Source: Podochytrium sp. JEL0797 (lineage: Eukaryota > Chytridiomycota > Chytridiomycetes > Chytridiales > Chytriomycetaceae). From it: a DNA stretch of 11,142 nucleotides. The notes under the pieces are model-generated. The model had not been told where the DNA came from and did not search any database. It worked only from the letters and a program-made list of their open reading frames with translations. Within the stretch, counting starts at the first letter, position 1; each line of letters begins with the position of its first letter. Where the stretch lies: positions 1-11,142 of the forward strand of contig JADGJG010000904.1 of the NCBI GenBank assembly GCA_027596195.1, read 5' to 3'. Both the position numbers and the translations under genes were made by a program. Below are positions 1 through 6,410 of this stretch, one piece after another.

Positions 1-127
1 TCCGGATCAAAGTGATGCCCATGCATTCGTGCATGTATCCACCTCATCCGGCTGTTGCCATTTACATGGGGGCGCTGACACAAGCCCGATCTGTTTCTAA
101 CCCGAATGGCTCTCTTTCCAATCACAG
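1..127 (+). other. 3' part of a kynureninase intron
   Basis: No reading frame here continues the kynureninase N-terminus: the frames hit stops or lack the tryptophan-containing helix expected before the GVNGHF segment. A branch-like TTTCTAAC near 95-102 and a pyrimidine-containing acceptor ending in CACAG at 127 indicate the tail of an intron whose donor lies left of the window. An acceptor two bases later (AG at 128-129) is also possible and would change one codon at the junction. Confidence 0.6.
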
Positions 128-1471
128 AGGTGTCAACGGCCACTTTGACCATCCCCACAACCGCCCCTGGGTCAGCGTGGATGACAACGTCCTCGAAGAA
201 ACTGCCCGCATCGTCGGTAAGAGAACCGTGCAAAAATTGATTTTGTCAGCATCTCGCCGAATCTTGCCGACTCCGAAAATCTCCTCACTCCGTCCGTGTC
301 GTGTGCCATTCTGACCATCACAACAATAATCACCAGGCGCCAACCCCTCCGAAATTGCAATCATGAACTCTCTCACCTCGAACCTCCACTTCCTCCTCAT
401 CTCGTTCTACCGCCCCACCGCGCAGCGATACAAGATTATCATGGAGGCGAAAGCGTTTCCGTCGGATGCGTTTGCGTTCGCGTCTCAGGTGCAGTTTCAC
501 GGGTTTGACCCGAAAGACGCGATTGTCGAACTCGCACCGAGACAGGGGGAAACGAGTTTGAGAACGGAGGATATTGTTAAGTGTATTAGGAGGGAGGGAG
601 ATCAAGTGGCGGTGGTGTTGTTCAGCGGGGTTCAGTATTACACGGGTGCGTTTCCCGTTTCCCTCTTTCCTTCCCCCCTATTCGGTTTCATCCTCCTCGC
701 GGTTGCTAACTCTTTTTGGGAATCCAGGACAATTCTTTGATTTGAAGACCATCGCGGAGGAAGGACACGCTGTAGGCGCTATGGTTGGATTCGACCTCGC
801 TCATGCGGCTGGAAACGTTCCACTACAATTGCATGACTGGAACGTTGATTTCGCAGCCTGGGTAACCCCCCTCCTCCCCCCTCCCTTCCTCCCAAATATC
901 TCGCTAAACCCCCGCCAAACAGTGCACCTACAAATACCTCAACAGCGGCCCCGGCAACATTGGCGGCCTCTTTGTCCACTCCAAACACAACCACGCGAAC
1001 CTCCCGCGTTTGGCTGGGTGGTGGGGATCCGATCCTGCCACCAAATTCACAATGAACAACGAGTTTCACGGGATCCCGGGTGCAGCGGGGTATAGACTCT
1101 CGAACCCGAGCGTTCTCGCTGTTACATCGCTCCATGCTTCGCTTCTCACGTTTGCTAAAACATCCATGCCGGAACTCCGTGAAAAGTCCATGCAGTTGAC
1201 GGCATACCTCGAACACCTCCTTCTTGACCTCCTCGCCTCCCGCCCGGGCGCGTTCCGCATCCTGACCCCCTCGGACCCATCCGCGCGCGGGTGTCAATTG
1301 AGTGTGTTTTTTGAGGGTGGGAGGATGGAGACCGTGTTTGAAGGGTTATTGGAACGGGGGGTTGTTTGTGATGAGAGGAGACCGGATGTGATTCGTATGA
1401 GTCCGGCGCCTTTGTATTGCACTTTTGAGGATTGTTGGAAGGTTGTGGAGGCGTTGCGGGAGGTGTTGTGA
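128..1471 (+). CDS. Kynureninase (L-kynurenine hydrolase), 5'-truncated by the window edge, spliced
   Basis: Kynureninase (EC 3.7.1.3; BNA5/KYNU family) is a PLP enzyme that cleaves L-kynurenine or 3-hydroxykynurenine to (hydroxy)anthranilate and alanine in tryptophan degradation and de novo NAD synthesis. Exons I infer are 128-216, 337-645, 728-861 and 923-1471, with donors GTAAGA, GTGCGT and GTAACC and introns of 120, 82 and 61 nt; the phases (1, 1, 0) all join in frame. The spliced product shows family blocks in order: [14 protein letters not shown], a NSLTSNLH block, [23 protein letters not shown] (PLP-contacting Asp and His), [11 protein letters not shown] with the PLP-binding lysine, [19 protein letters not shown], and a C-terminal [12 protein letters not shown]. 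About 360 residues are visible; the family is roughly 460, so about 100 N-terminal residues lie outside. The ends match the usual C-terminus and no lesion is visible. It is probably cytosolic. Confidence 0.95.
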
Positions 1472-1615
1472 TGACTTTTTTTTGAATATTGATTGAGAAA
1501 AAAGGAGAAATGGGTACGTTTGAACGTTGGGTTTGCTTTTGCGCAAAAAAACGCGTAAAGAATTGCCTCGGCGGGCATCAGAGAAGGTAGTGAAGGCGAA
1601 AATTCATTTCAAGGA

Positions 1616-1628
1616 CCCCCCCCCCCCC
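1616..1628 (+). repeat. C13 homopolymer tract
   Basis: Thirteen consecutive C lie in the 173-bp spacer between kynureninase and the next gene, 16 bases before its ATG. Such a run is prone to length change and sequencing error. It would lie in the 5' leader of the downstream transcript. Confidence 0.8.
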
Positions 1629-1644
1629 TTGTCTGCAAAAAACC

Positions 1645-2580
1645 ATGTTTGAATTGGATTATTCACCCACCGAGACCCTTCCCTCACGCTCGCGTCACCA
1701 CCAAAACCCGCACCCAACCCACCTCCTCGCCAACGCCGTCCTGCACCGCCTCTCCCTCCTCTCCACGCCACCTCACCCCTCGTCCCCGTCAACCGACTCA
1801 CTCCCGCGCCCGTCCTCTTCAACCTCCTTTGCCCTCTCATCGACCAGTCACACAGCTGTTCTCTCTGCAACGTCAAACTCCCCATCTTCCCCTTCTTCCC
1901 CCTTGTCAACCGCTGCCACCCCGCGCGCCTCGTTGTCCCGCCAGACGTCCAACAACATGCACCGCGTCGCGTCAGATTGCACGCTCCAAGAATCCGACAG
2001 CGACGATGTGTGTCTCTTTGATCTCGACTTTGCGGGACCAGAGGGCGTGCGAGGTGGCGGTGTTGGTCTCGGTGGCACTTTTCAGCGCACGGGGATTTCA
2101 TTTTCGGAAGAAAGTGAACGGTTTGAAGAGGAGGACGGCGCGGATGCAGGGAGTGAGGGGCCTCGATTTGAATCGGGGTACCATGTGGAGGAGGATGAGA
2201 GGTGGGAATCTGATGCGTCCATGTCTCCGGAAATCCATCCACAAGCGTTGCATAAGTCGCGCGACTCGGGATATTACGGCGACGCTGTCGAAGAACTGAT
2301 TGATTTCGATCCGCCCGCGTTTGAACCACCTCGTCACATTGACCCGCGCCTCTTGTCATTTACACACTCCCTCTCCACATTGACGATCACCACGGAGGAA
2401 GATTGGAGAGACGACGATGCGGGAGCGTTTGAGAGTGTGGCGGAATATGCAAGCAGAAACGCGTTGGAACAGCATCATCAATCGTCTTCCTCACCAACAT
2501 CCACGAAATGGGGAACCAAGATGCGCAGTTTGGTGATCAAGAGTCGACGCGATGATGAGCTTGTGTTTGTGGATTTGTGA
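1645..2580 (+). CDS. Ser/Pro-rich, acidic protein of unknown function
   Basis: I do not recognise a family. This is a single open frame of 311 codons from the ATG at 1645 (context AACCATGT), the first in-frame ATG. Residues about 15-105 are low-complexity Ser/Pro/Thr/His and look disordered. Residues about 110-200 are Asp/Glu-rich (SDSDDVCLFDLDF, EESERFEEEDGADAG). After about residue 200 the sequence is less biased, with a RDSGYYGDAVEELIDFDPP segment and a basic-then-hydrophobic tail ending DDELVFVDL. There is no signal peptide or membrane segment. The organisation suggests a regulatory or scaffold protein, but no function is assigned. A 216-codon frame overlaps it at 1649-2299 and is rejected because it is low-complexity and Arg/Pro-rich. 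The stop lies 52 bp before the ATG of the next gene. Confidence 0.65.
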   Translation: MFELDYSPTETLPSRSRHHQNPHPTHLLANAVLHRLSLLSTPPHPSSPSTDSLPRPSSSTSFALSSTSHTAVLSATSNSPSSPSSPLSTAATPRASLSRQTSNNMHRVASDCTLQESDSDDVCLFDLDFAGPEGVRGGGVGLGGTFQRTGISFSEESERFEEEDGADAGSEGPRFESGYHVEEDERWESDASMSPEIHPQALHKSRDSGYYGDAVEELIDFDPPAFEPPRHIDPRLLSFTHSLSTLTITTEEDWRDDDAGAFESVAEYASRNALEQHHQSSSSPTSTKWGTKMRSLVIKSRRDDELVFVDL

Positions 2581-2632
2581 AGTTTTGAATGAAGGTTGAA
2601 GCATGAACGAAAAAAAAACACCTTCGAAAAGA

Positions 2633-3241
2633 ATGCACTTGCTCAAAAGCCTCCTGGCTGTGGCCGTTGCGGCTCTCGCTGTTTCCGCCGACTCTGTGAC
2701 CTGTTGAGTAGTTTTTGCTTCACTCGATTGAGACTGTCGTCTGATCGCTTGCTGGCTCTCGCCGGCTTTCGCTGCGATTGCTGACTGCGCCATCCTCTGA
2801 TTCTAACTCTTCTTGCGCAGCATTCAAGAAATACATAGTTGTTTTCAAGGACACGAGCATCCAATCGCAAATGTAACGCATCTTTTGAGCGTGGCGTGCT
2901 TGCCCTTCCCTGAAGTCTGAAACTGACTCTTGTGTTTTTCGAAACCCCCTCGCCAACAAACAGGGACCAAGTCACAACCCAAATCTCTGCATGGGGCGGC
3001 CACGTCACACACAGATACACCATCATCAACGCCGTGGCTGCAGGTACGTCCCTCACGCAAGCATAGACCCTTCCGATTCTGTGGCTAACATACGAAAAAA
3101 ACAGAGCTCCCCGCGTCCCTCGCGCCACAGCTCACTGAATTCGATCAAGTGGATTACATTGAGGAAGACGGAGAAGTGCATGCAAACAGTGGAGACGCTG
3201 GTGAGAATGTGGCGAAGCCACAGGCGGAAGAGAATGTTTGA
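2633..3241 (+). CDS. Secreted I9-domain peptidase inhibitor (Pbi2/propeptide-like), four exons
   Basis: I assemble four exons: 2633-2702, 2821-2872, 2964-3043 and 3105-3241 (339 nt, 112 aa). Introns are 118, 91 and 61 nt, phases 1, 2 and 1, donors GTTGAG (weak), GTAACG and GTACGT, with CTAAC/CTGAC-type branch sites. Residues 1-19 form a signal peptide (MHLLK followed by a hydrophobic stretch ending VSA, predicted cleavage before D20). Residues 25-95 match peptidase inhibitor I9 folds: KKYIVVFKD first strand, AWGGHVTHRY central turn, INAVAAELP, and a FDQVDYIEEDGEVHAN end resembling the C-terminus of yeast proteinase B inhibitor. Residues 96-112 are a hydrophilic extension. Known I9 domains are subtilisin propeptides or free inhibitors of subtilisin-type proteases; here no catalytic domain follows, so a free inhibitor or intramolecular-chaperone role in the secretory pathway or outside the cell is inferred. 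Typical free inhibitors of this type are about 75 aa and lack a signal peptide. Confidence 0.87.
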
Positions 3242-3330
3242 TTTGTATTTTATTAGTTTTGTTGTAGTTGGTGTTATTCCAAGTTGATTATGTGTAGCTC
3301 TGTGTGCAAAAGAAGAGAGAGAGAGGGTGT

Positions 3331-3630
3331 TCACAGCTCAAACTCGTCCAACACTCCTTCTAGGCAGCGATCCGCGGCCTCCTCGACGCCCTTTGCGAGA
3401 CGCGCACTCGTGGCAACAAGGCGCGCGACGCCTTCGCCGGCATGCTCCGCAGCATACGAAGTGCGCTTGAGCTGCGCGTCGCCGCCTGCGCCAAAGCCCT
3501 TCGCCGTGGCCAAAAGCGAAGACTCAGAAGCCGCAAAAGAAGTCCGCAGTGAAGAAGCCGTCAAAGTCAGCGTGGCCAGTGTCGCGTCTTGGTTCGCCAA
3601 AAGAAGTTTCGGTCGCACGCGCACGTCCAT
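3331..3630 (-). CDS. Small Ala-rich helical protein, unknown function (99 aa)
   Basis: One uninterrupted frame runs on the minus strand from the ATG at 3630-3628 to a TGA at 3331. An in-frame extension to 3726 would overlap the first exon of the divergent gene, so the internal ATG is preferred. The protein is Ala/Leu/Ser-rich with two stretches of heptad-like hydrophobic spacing: roughly residues 9-45 (LLANQDATLATL...) and 53-95 (LKRTSYAAEHAG...RLAKGVEEAADRCLEGVL), separated by a GFGAGGD turn. It looks like a short helical hairpin, as in subunits of small coiled-coil complexes, but I cannot name the family. It is divergent from, and only 21 bp away from, the cortactin-NTA-like gene, and it converges with the I9 inhibitor gene across an 89-bp spacer. 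Confidence 0.6.
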   Translation of the reverse strand: MDVRVRPKLLLANQDATLATLTLTASSLRTSFAASESSLLATAKGFGAGGDAQLKRTSYAAEHAGEGVARLVATSARLAKGVEEAADRCLEGVLDEFEL

Positions 3631-3651
3631 TTCAACGAGAAAAAAAAAACA
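3631..3651. promoter_or_regulatory. 21-bp spacer between two divergent start codons
   Basis: Only 21 bp separate the start codons of the minus-strand 99-aa gene and the plus-strand NTA-like gene. Nearly half of it is an A10 run (3640-3649). Any core promoter elements must overlap the opposite gene's leader or coding sequence, so shared or overlapping transcription initiation is inferred. No TATA box is visible in the spacer. Confidence 0.45.
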
Positions 3652-4032
3652 ATGTCCAAAAAGCAGCAGGACGACGACGACTGGTGAGTGTAACAAACTG
3701 TTCCAGAGTACTCCCTTCTGATTCACTAAAACAGGGACACGGACCCCGATTTCGTAAACGACGTCTCAGAGAAGGACCAGCGCTGGGGAAACCAAAAAAC
3801 TCTCACTAATGCCAAACCCATCGATTCTGACACAAACATGCAAGGTACAATACCATCAATGATCCATACGTATTTCTAAAAGTGCACTGCGTGACTATCT
3901 GCGCATCACCGTGACCCAGACCTTCGAAACCAGGTCGTCAACAAACACAACGAGGAGGCCAAAAACAAAGTAGGCGAGGCAAGGAAGCATGAATATCAAA
4001 AGCCGGGTGTGGATCAATCAACAAAAAAGTGA
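3652..4032 (+). CDS. Stand-alone cortactin/HS1 N-terminal acidic (NTA) region protein, 84 aa, three exons
   Basis: I assemble exons 3652-3683, 3735-3844 and 3920-4032 (255 nt). Introns are 51 and 75 nt, phases 2 and 1; donors GTGAGT and GTACAA. The product starts MSKKQQ, then residues 7-29 read DDDDWDTDPDFVNDVSEKDQ followed by RWG. This matches the NTA region of animal cortactin and HS1 almost residue for residue, including the acidic DDW motif that binds the Arp2/3 complex. Residues 47-58 (QDLRNQVVNKHN) match the following HxLR-x-x-V-x-x-x-H helix of cortactin. After about residue 70 the protein ends in KPGVDQSTKK. There are no 37-residue actin-binding repeats and no SH3 domain, although cortactin has about 550 residues. 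I looked in all frames downstream to about 5150 for GYGGKFG-like repeats and saw none. Inferred role: cytosolic modulator of Arp2/3-driven branched actin. An AATAAA lies 16 nt after the stop. Confidence 0.9.
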
Positions 4033-4047
4033 ATCGAATTAGTGCGA

Positions 4048-4053
4048 AATAAA
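4048..4053 (+). terminator. AATAAA polyadenylation signal for the NTA-like gene
   Basis: A canonical AATAAA begins 16 nt after the TGA at 4030-4032. Its position supports the three-exon model ending at 4032 rather than a longer cortactin-like protein. Confidence 0.5.
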
Positions 4054-4266
4054 ACTCAACGAAACGCGTCACGCGAAAACCGACCATCACATGAACGCTT
4101 TTCCCTACCATTGTATGTGGAATACTCTTCGCGCCTTTTCTGAAATCCCTCCCCGCTTCCGTTTTTCCATTTTCTTCTTGTGCTCCTCGTGTGATTTTTT
4201 CTTTTCGAAAATGAGGCGCACCAGGATCAGATCCACAACAACGTTTGCGTACCCACGAAATGAATT

Positions 4267-4301
4267 GGCTTTGAGGACTCCGGCTTTGAGGACTCCGGCT
4301 T
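4267..4301 (+). repeat. 15-bp tandem duplication, 2.3 copies
   Basis: The unit GGCTTTGAGGACTCC occurs at 4267-4281 and again, identical, at 4282-4296, followed by a partial third copy (GGCTT). The perfect match indicates a recent slippage or duplication event in non-genic sequence. Confidence 0.9.
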
Positions 4302-4389
4302 ATCCACTCGCCGTCGTTCTTGGGCAACACCCTCGTTCTCTGCGTTGTTGGCCGAGTCTTATAAATGTCCATATTCCACAAGGGGTGGC

Positions 4390-4473
4390 GATTGTCCAAC
4401 GGATTCGGCAACTTTTATTCTCCTTGCCTGCCGTGTGCTTGTCATGCACGGGTTCTCCTCGAAACGCGTCGTA
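4390..4473 (+). repeat. Direct repeat copy A (84 bp)
   Basis: This aligns with 4581-4664 over the same length. The first 42 bases differ at six positions, there is one three-base gap in each direction in the middle, and the last 15 bases (CGAAACGCGTCGTA region) are nearly identical. Weaker similarity extends about 25 bases further left. Offset between copies is 191 bp. See the finding on its codon-like divergence. Confidence 0.8.
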
Positions 4474-4580
4474 ACTGGCATTCCTTTCACTCCGCTACAT
4501 TGGGAACTTTTTGGGGGGTTTGTTGGCTCGAAGTCTTGTGAAATGGAAACATGAGTACATATAGTCCAGTTCCAAGCGCC

Positions 4581-4664
4581 GATTGTCTAACAGACTCGGC
4601 AACTTCTATTCTCATCGCCTGCGTCCTTTTCATGCACACGCGTTACGCCACGAAACGCGTCGTA
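4581..4664 (+). repeat. Direct repeat copy B (84 bp)
   Basis: This is the partner of 4390-4473. Both copies end in CGAAACGCGTCGTA; this copy carries an additional ACGCGT at 4638 and a CACGAAACGCGT stretch (4649-4660) that resembles overlapping SCB and MCB cell-cycle boxes of yeasts. On the minus strand the frame matching copy A has an in-frame stop, so this copy is not an intact exon in that frame. Confidence 0.8.
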
Positions 4665-4754
4665 GAAAATGTGAGTTTGACCATGGCACATGAAGATAGC
4701 ATGGGGCTCGTGTATTCAGACCGGGGTAGGTATGTGGTTTATGGAGGTGGAGAA

Positions 4755-4767
4755 GGGGGGGGGGGGG
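4755..4767 (+). repeat. G13 homopolymer tract
   Basis: Thirteen consecutive G lie in the long spacer. It has the same length as the C13 tract before 1645. Its length should be treated as uncertain. Confidence 0.8.
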
Positions 4768-5138
4768 CGAATTTCACGTGAGTGTTTCCACTGTATGGTT
4801 TGCCAGTTTTTTTTCAAAAATTCAGGCTAAAATGGTTTCCACCTCGAAAATTCACGGAAACAGAGTGTGCATCACGCGTTTTCGGGTACTGAATTTCGGG
4901 TATTCTGTGGACAAGAACTGCTTGTTGCTCTATTTTGAGTTTATTCAAAACGTCTCATTTATCGCGTTCAGGAATATAAATGGAATATTGAGGGCTACTT
5001 CAAGTTTCTTTGGTTTGTGTTGGGCAATGGTTTCAAAAAATCGGCCATGTTTGGGTGGATGTCAATTTGGAGACGATTTATATATTACCGTTTGAAAAAA
5101 ATGCGGTTGATGGCACGCATCGGAAGCAATAATAAGTG

Positions 5139-5144
5139 TTTATT
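5139..5144 (-). terminator. AATAAA polyadenylation signal on the minus strand
   Basis: TTTATT on the plus strand reads AATAAA on the minus strand, 14 nt beyond the TAA that ends the TLDc reading frame at 5158. This supports 5158 as the real gene end and suggests the gene was transcribed in its present form until recently. Confidence 0.45.
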
Positions 5145-5157
5145 GTTGTAAACGAAG

Positions 5158-6287
5158 TTAATTCAAAAAACGAAAAACCTCGTATTCCTCAATTTCACAT
5201 TTTTTTTGACGGTTATTTATACGGCTTGCAACCGCTTTCCCCCCCAGAAACACCGTGGAAGACATTCCATCAGCGTCATCAGAATTGCCCAATGATGAAA
5301 AACAACAGCACTTTCCAACTCGCAAATCCGCTTCTTTTCTGTCTGTGCCACCAAACGAAGGACCCCCATTTGAACGTCCCGCAATTCCATAAGCAAGATG
5401 GTCTCGTTTGATTGGAAATAATTTCCATGTGCAACTTCCGTTGTCGCCTTGCGTGCACACAAACAAGCACGCCCCCTCCGCGATCCGCATAACCACCAAC
5501 TACTTTCCCACCCACCAGCTTCATGAGAGTCAAAGTGTTTCTCTTCCCATCACATGCCTCATGAAACTTGTCATGGTCAAAGTTGGCAACCGAGGCTCGA
5601 AACAGAAGTTTCATGTTCGTCGCGTTCACTGGGTGAAGCTTGATGAATCCTTTCAATGATGCGGTGAGATCTTGCATGGCCTGACTCGACAAGATGGTTG
5701 AAGATGAGCTCTCCATCGCTTGCCACGGTTGTACTCCGAGGGGGAAAGCAGACGTGAAATGAACTTCCATTAAGGAACGAGTCTCCTCTGAGAACAGCTC
5801 AATATACGGTTCAACATGGCACTGAAACTCGTCAGGAGAGATCGTGAAGAGTGCTCCGCCGAAGAGAGGGATGACGCATTTTGCGTGTTCGCGCGCGAGT
5901 TTGAGGTCGAGACTGCCAACACCAGATTCCAACGACAAATCCGACTCGTCTTGTTGCAGTTTCAGCCATGGAACTAAAAAGCGCCAGCGGGAAAGGGGTG
6001 GGAGGGACTGGAAGACCAGGACCTCTGACACGTTCCACTGTATTCATTTCCAACAGCCACTCTCTTCCTGCCTCAATAGATGCGTCCATGTCCTCACAAG
6101 CTTTCACCAAGGTAATTTCCTTGCCAGCGGTAAAATTGAGGCGTTTGGAAAGAATCCAGCAGCCCTCAGCCGTATCGGAGGGGACATATTGATGCTCAAA
6201 AGCGACGTGGGCACCTGCTTGAAGCTCATTTGGGAAACTCTGGAACCAGTGAGGAACTGGGCAGGGGGAATGGAGCCATGGGCGCAA
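5158..6287 (-). pseudogene. TLDc-domain protein gene, frame-disrupted; 5' end uncertain
   Basis: TLDc domains occur in OXR1/TBC1D24-like proteins and bind or regulate the V-ATPase in several eukaryotes; function here is not shown. The minus strand encodes, 5' to 3', a segment up to EWLLEMNTVE (ending near 6032), a likely 58-nt intron 5974-6031 (donor GTGTCA weak, acceptor TTTTTAG, phase 1), then a frame through the TLDc start: KLLFRASVANFDHDKFHEAC, TLTLMKLVGGKVVGGYADR. The rest of the domain (ACLFVCTQ, SFGG, EADLRVG, FSSLGNS, FLGG, CEIEEYEVFRF) is in a different frame, 5158 to about 5480. The switch is at a GGAGGGGG stretch (5472-5479), with too little room for an intron. No in-frame ATG is found before the DMDAS segment near 6085, so the true start is unknown; 6287 is only where that frame opens. 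A sequencing error remains possible. Confidence 0.65.
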
Positions 6288-6331
6288 AATTGGATTTCTA
6301 TTTTTTGGTAATTTTTGAACTCCATTTCGAA

Positions 6332-6337
6332 TTTATT
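6332..6337 (-). terminator. Possible AATAAA signal for glyoxalase II
   Basis: On the minus strand an AATAAA lies 74 nt after the glyoxalase II stop at 6411, in the short gap before the TLDc frame. Its position is plausible, but the sequence around it is AT-rich. Confidence 0.3.
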
Positions 6338-6410
6338 TGCAACTTCTGCTTACTTGTTCACATTTCAGGAATTAACAAAAATCAAAAACTCGCAGAAACC
6401 CGACCCTCAT

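Larger units (their letters stand above)
4033..5157. other. 1.1-kb spacer between convergent genes with no convincing gene
   Basis: This is by far the longest non-genic stretch in the window. Several frames stay open for 70-160 codons, but none has recognisable domains, and those on the minus strand run into the NTA-like gene. It holds an AATAAA (4048), a 15-bp tandem duplication (4267-4301), an 84-bp diverged direct repeat (4390-4473 and 4581-4664), five ACGCGT boxes (4064, 4464, 4638, 4655, 4874), a G13 run (4755-4767) and a more AT-rich part after 4900. A small gene, a non-coding RNA or gene remnants could be hidden here; I cannot show one. Confidence 0.6.

Noticed and set aside
12..127. 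Kynureninase exon reading through from base 12
   Set aside because: The encoded residues do not match the family before GVNGHF, whereas a branch site and CACAG acceptor fit an intron end.
1604..2359. 251-codon minus-strand open frame
   Set aside because: It is antisense to the acidic protein gene, Arg/Gly-rich, and has no domain; its downstream end falls in the C13 tract.
3938..4411. 157-codon minus-strand open frame
   Set aside because: It overlaps the last exon of the NTA-like gene antisense, and its sequence shows no domain or good start context.
4381..4475. Possible tRNA or other structured RNA in the repeat (TGGCGATTGTCC and GGTTCTCC stretches)
   Set aside because: A-box and B-box consensus do not fit, and I could not draw a cloverleaf with a 7-bp acceptor stem in either copy.
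4778..5095. 105-codon plus-strand open frame
   Set aside because: It is in AT-rich spacer, with Phe/Ile-rich composition typical of random AT-rich sequence and no recognisable motif.
4033..5157. Cortactin actin-binding repeats or an SH3 domain downstream of the NTA gene
   Set aside because: No GYGGKFG-like or SH3-like (ALYDY) segment is seen in any frame, and an AATAAA follows the stop closely.
5476..5530. A short intron explaining the TLDc frame change
   Set aside because: The only GT...AG pair in reach would be about 28 nt and would remove the conserved GGY; other introns here are 49 nt or longer.
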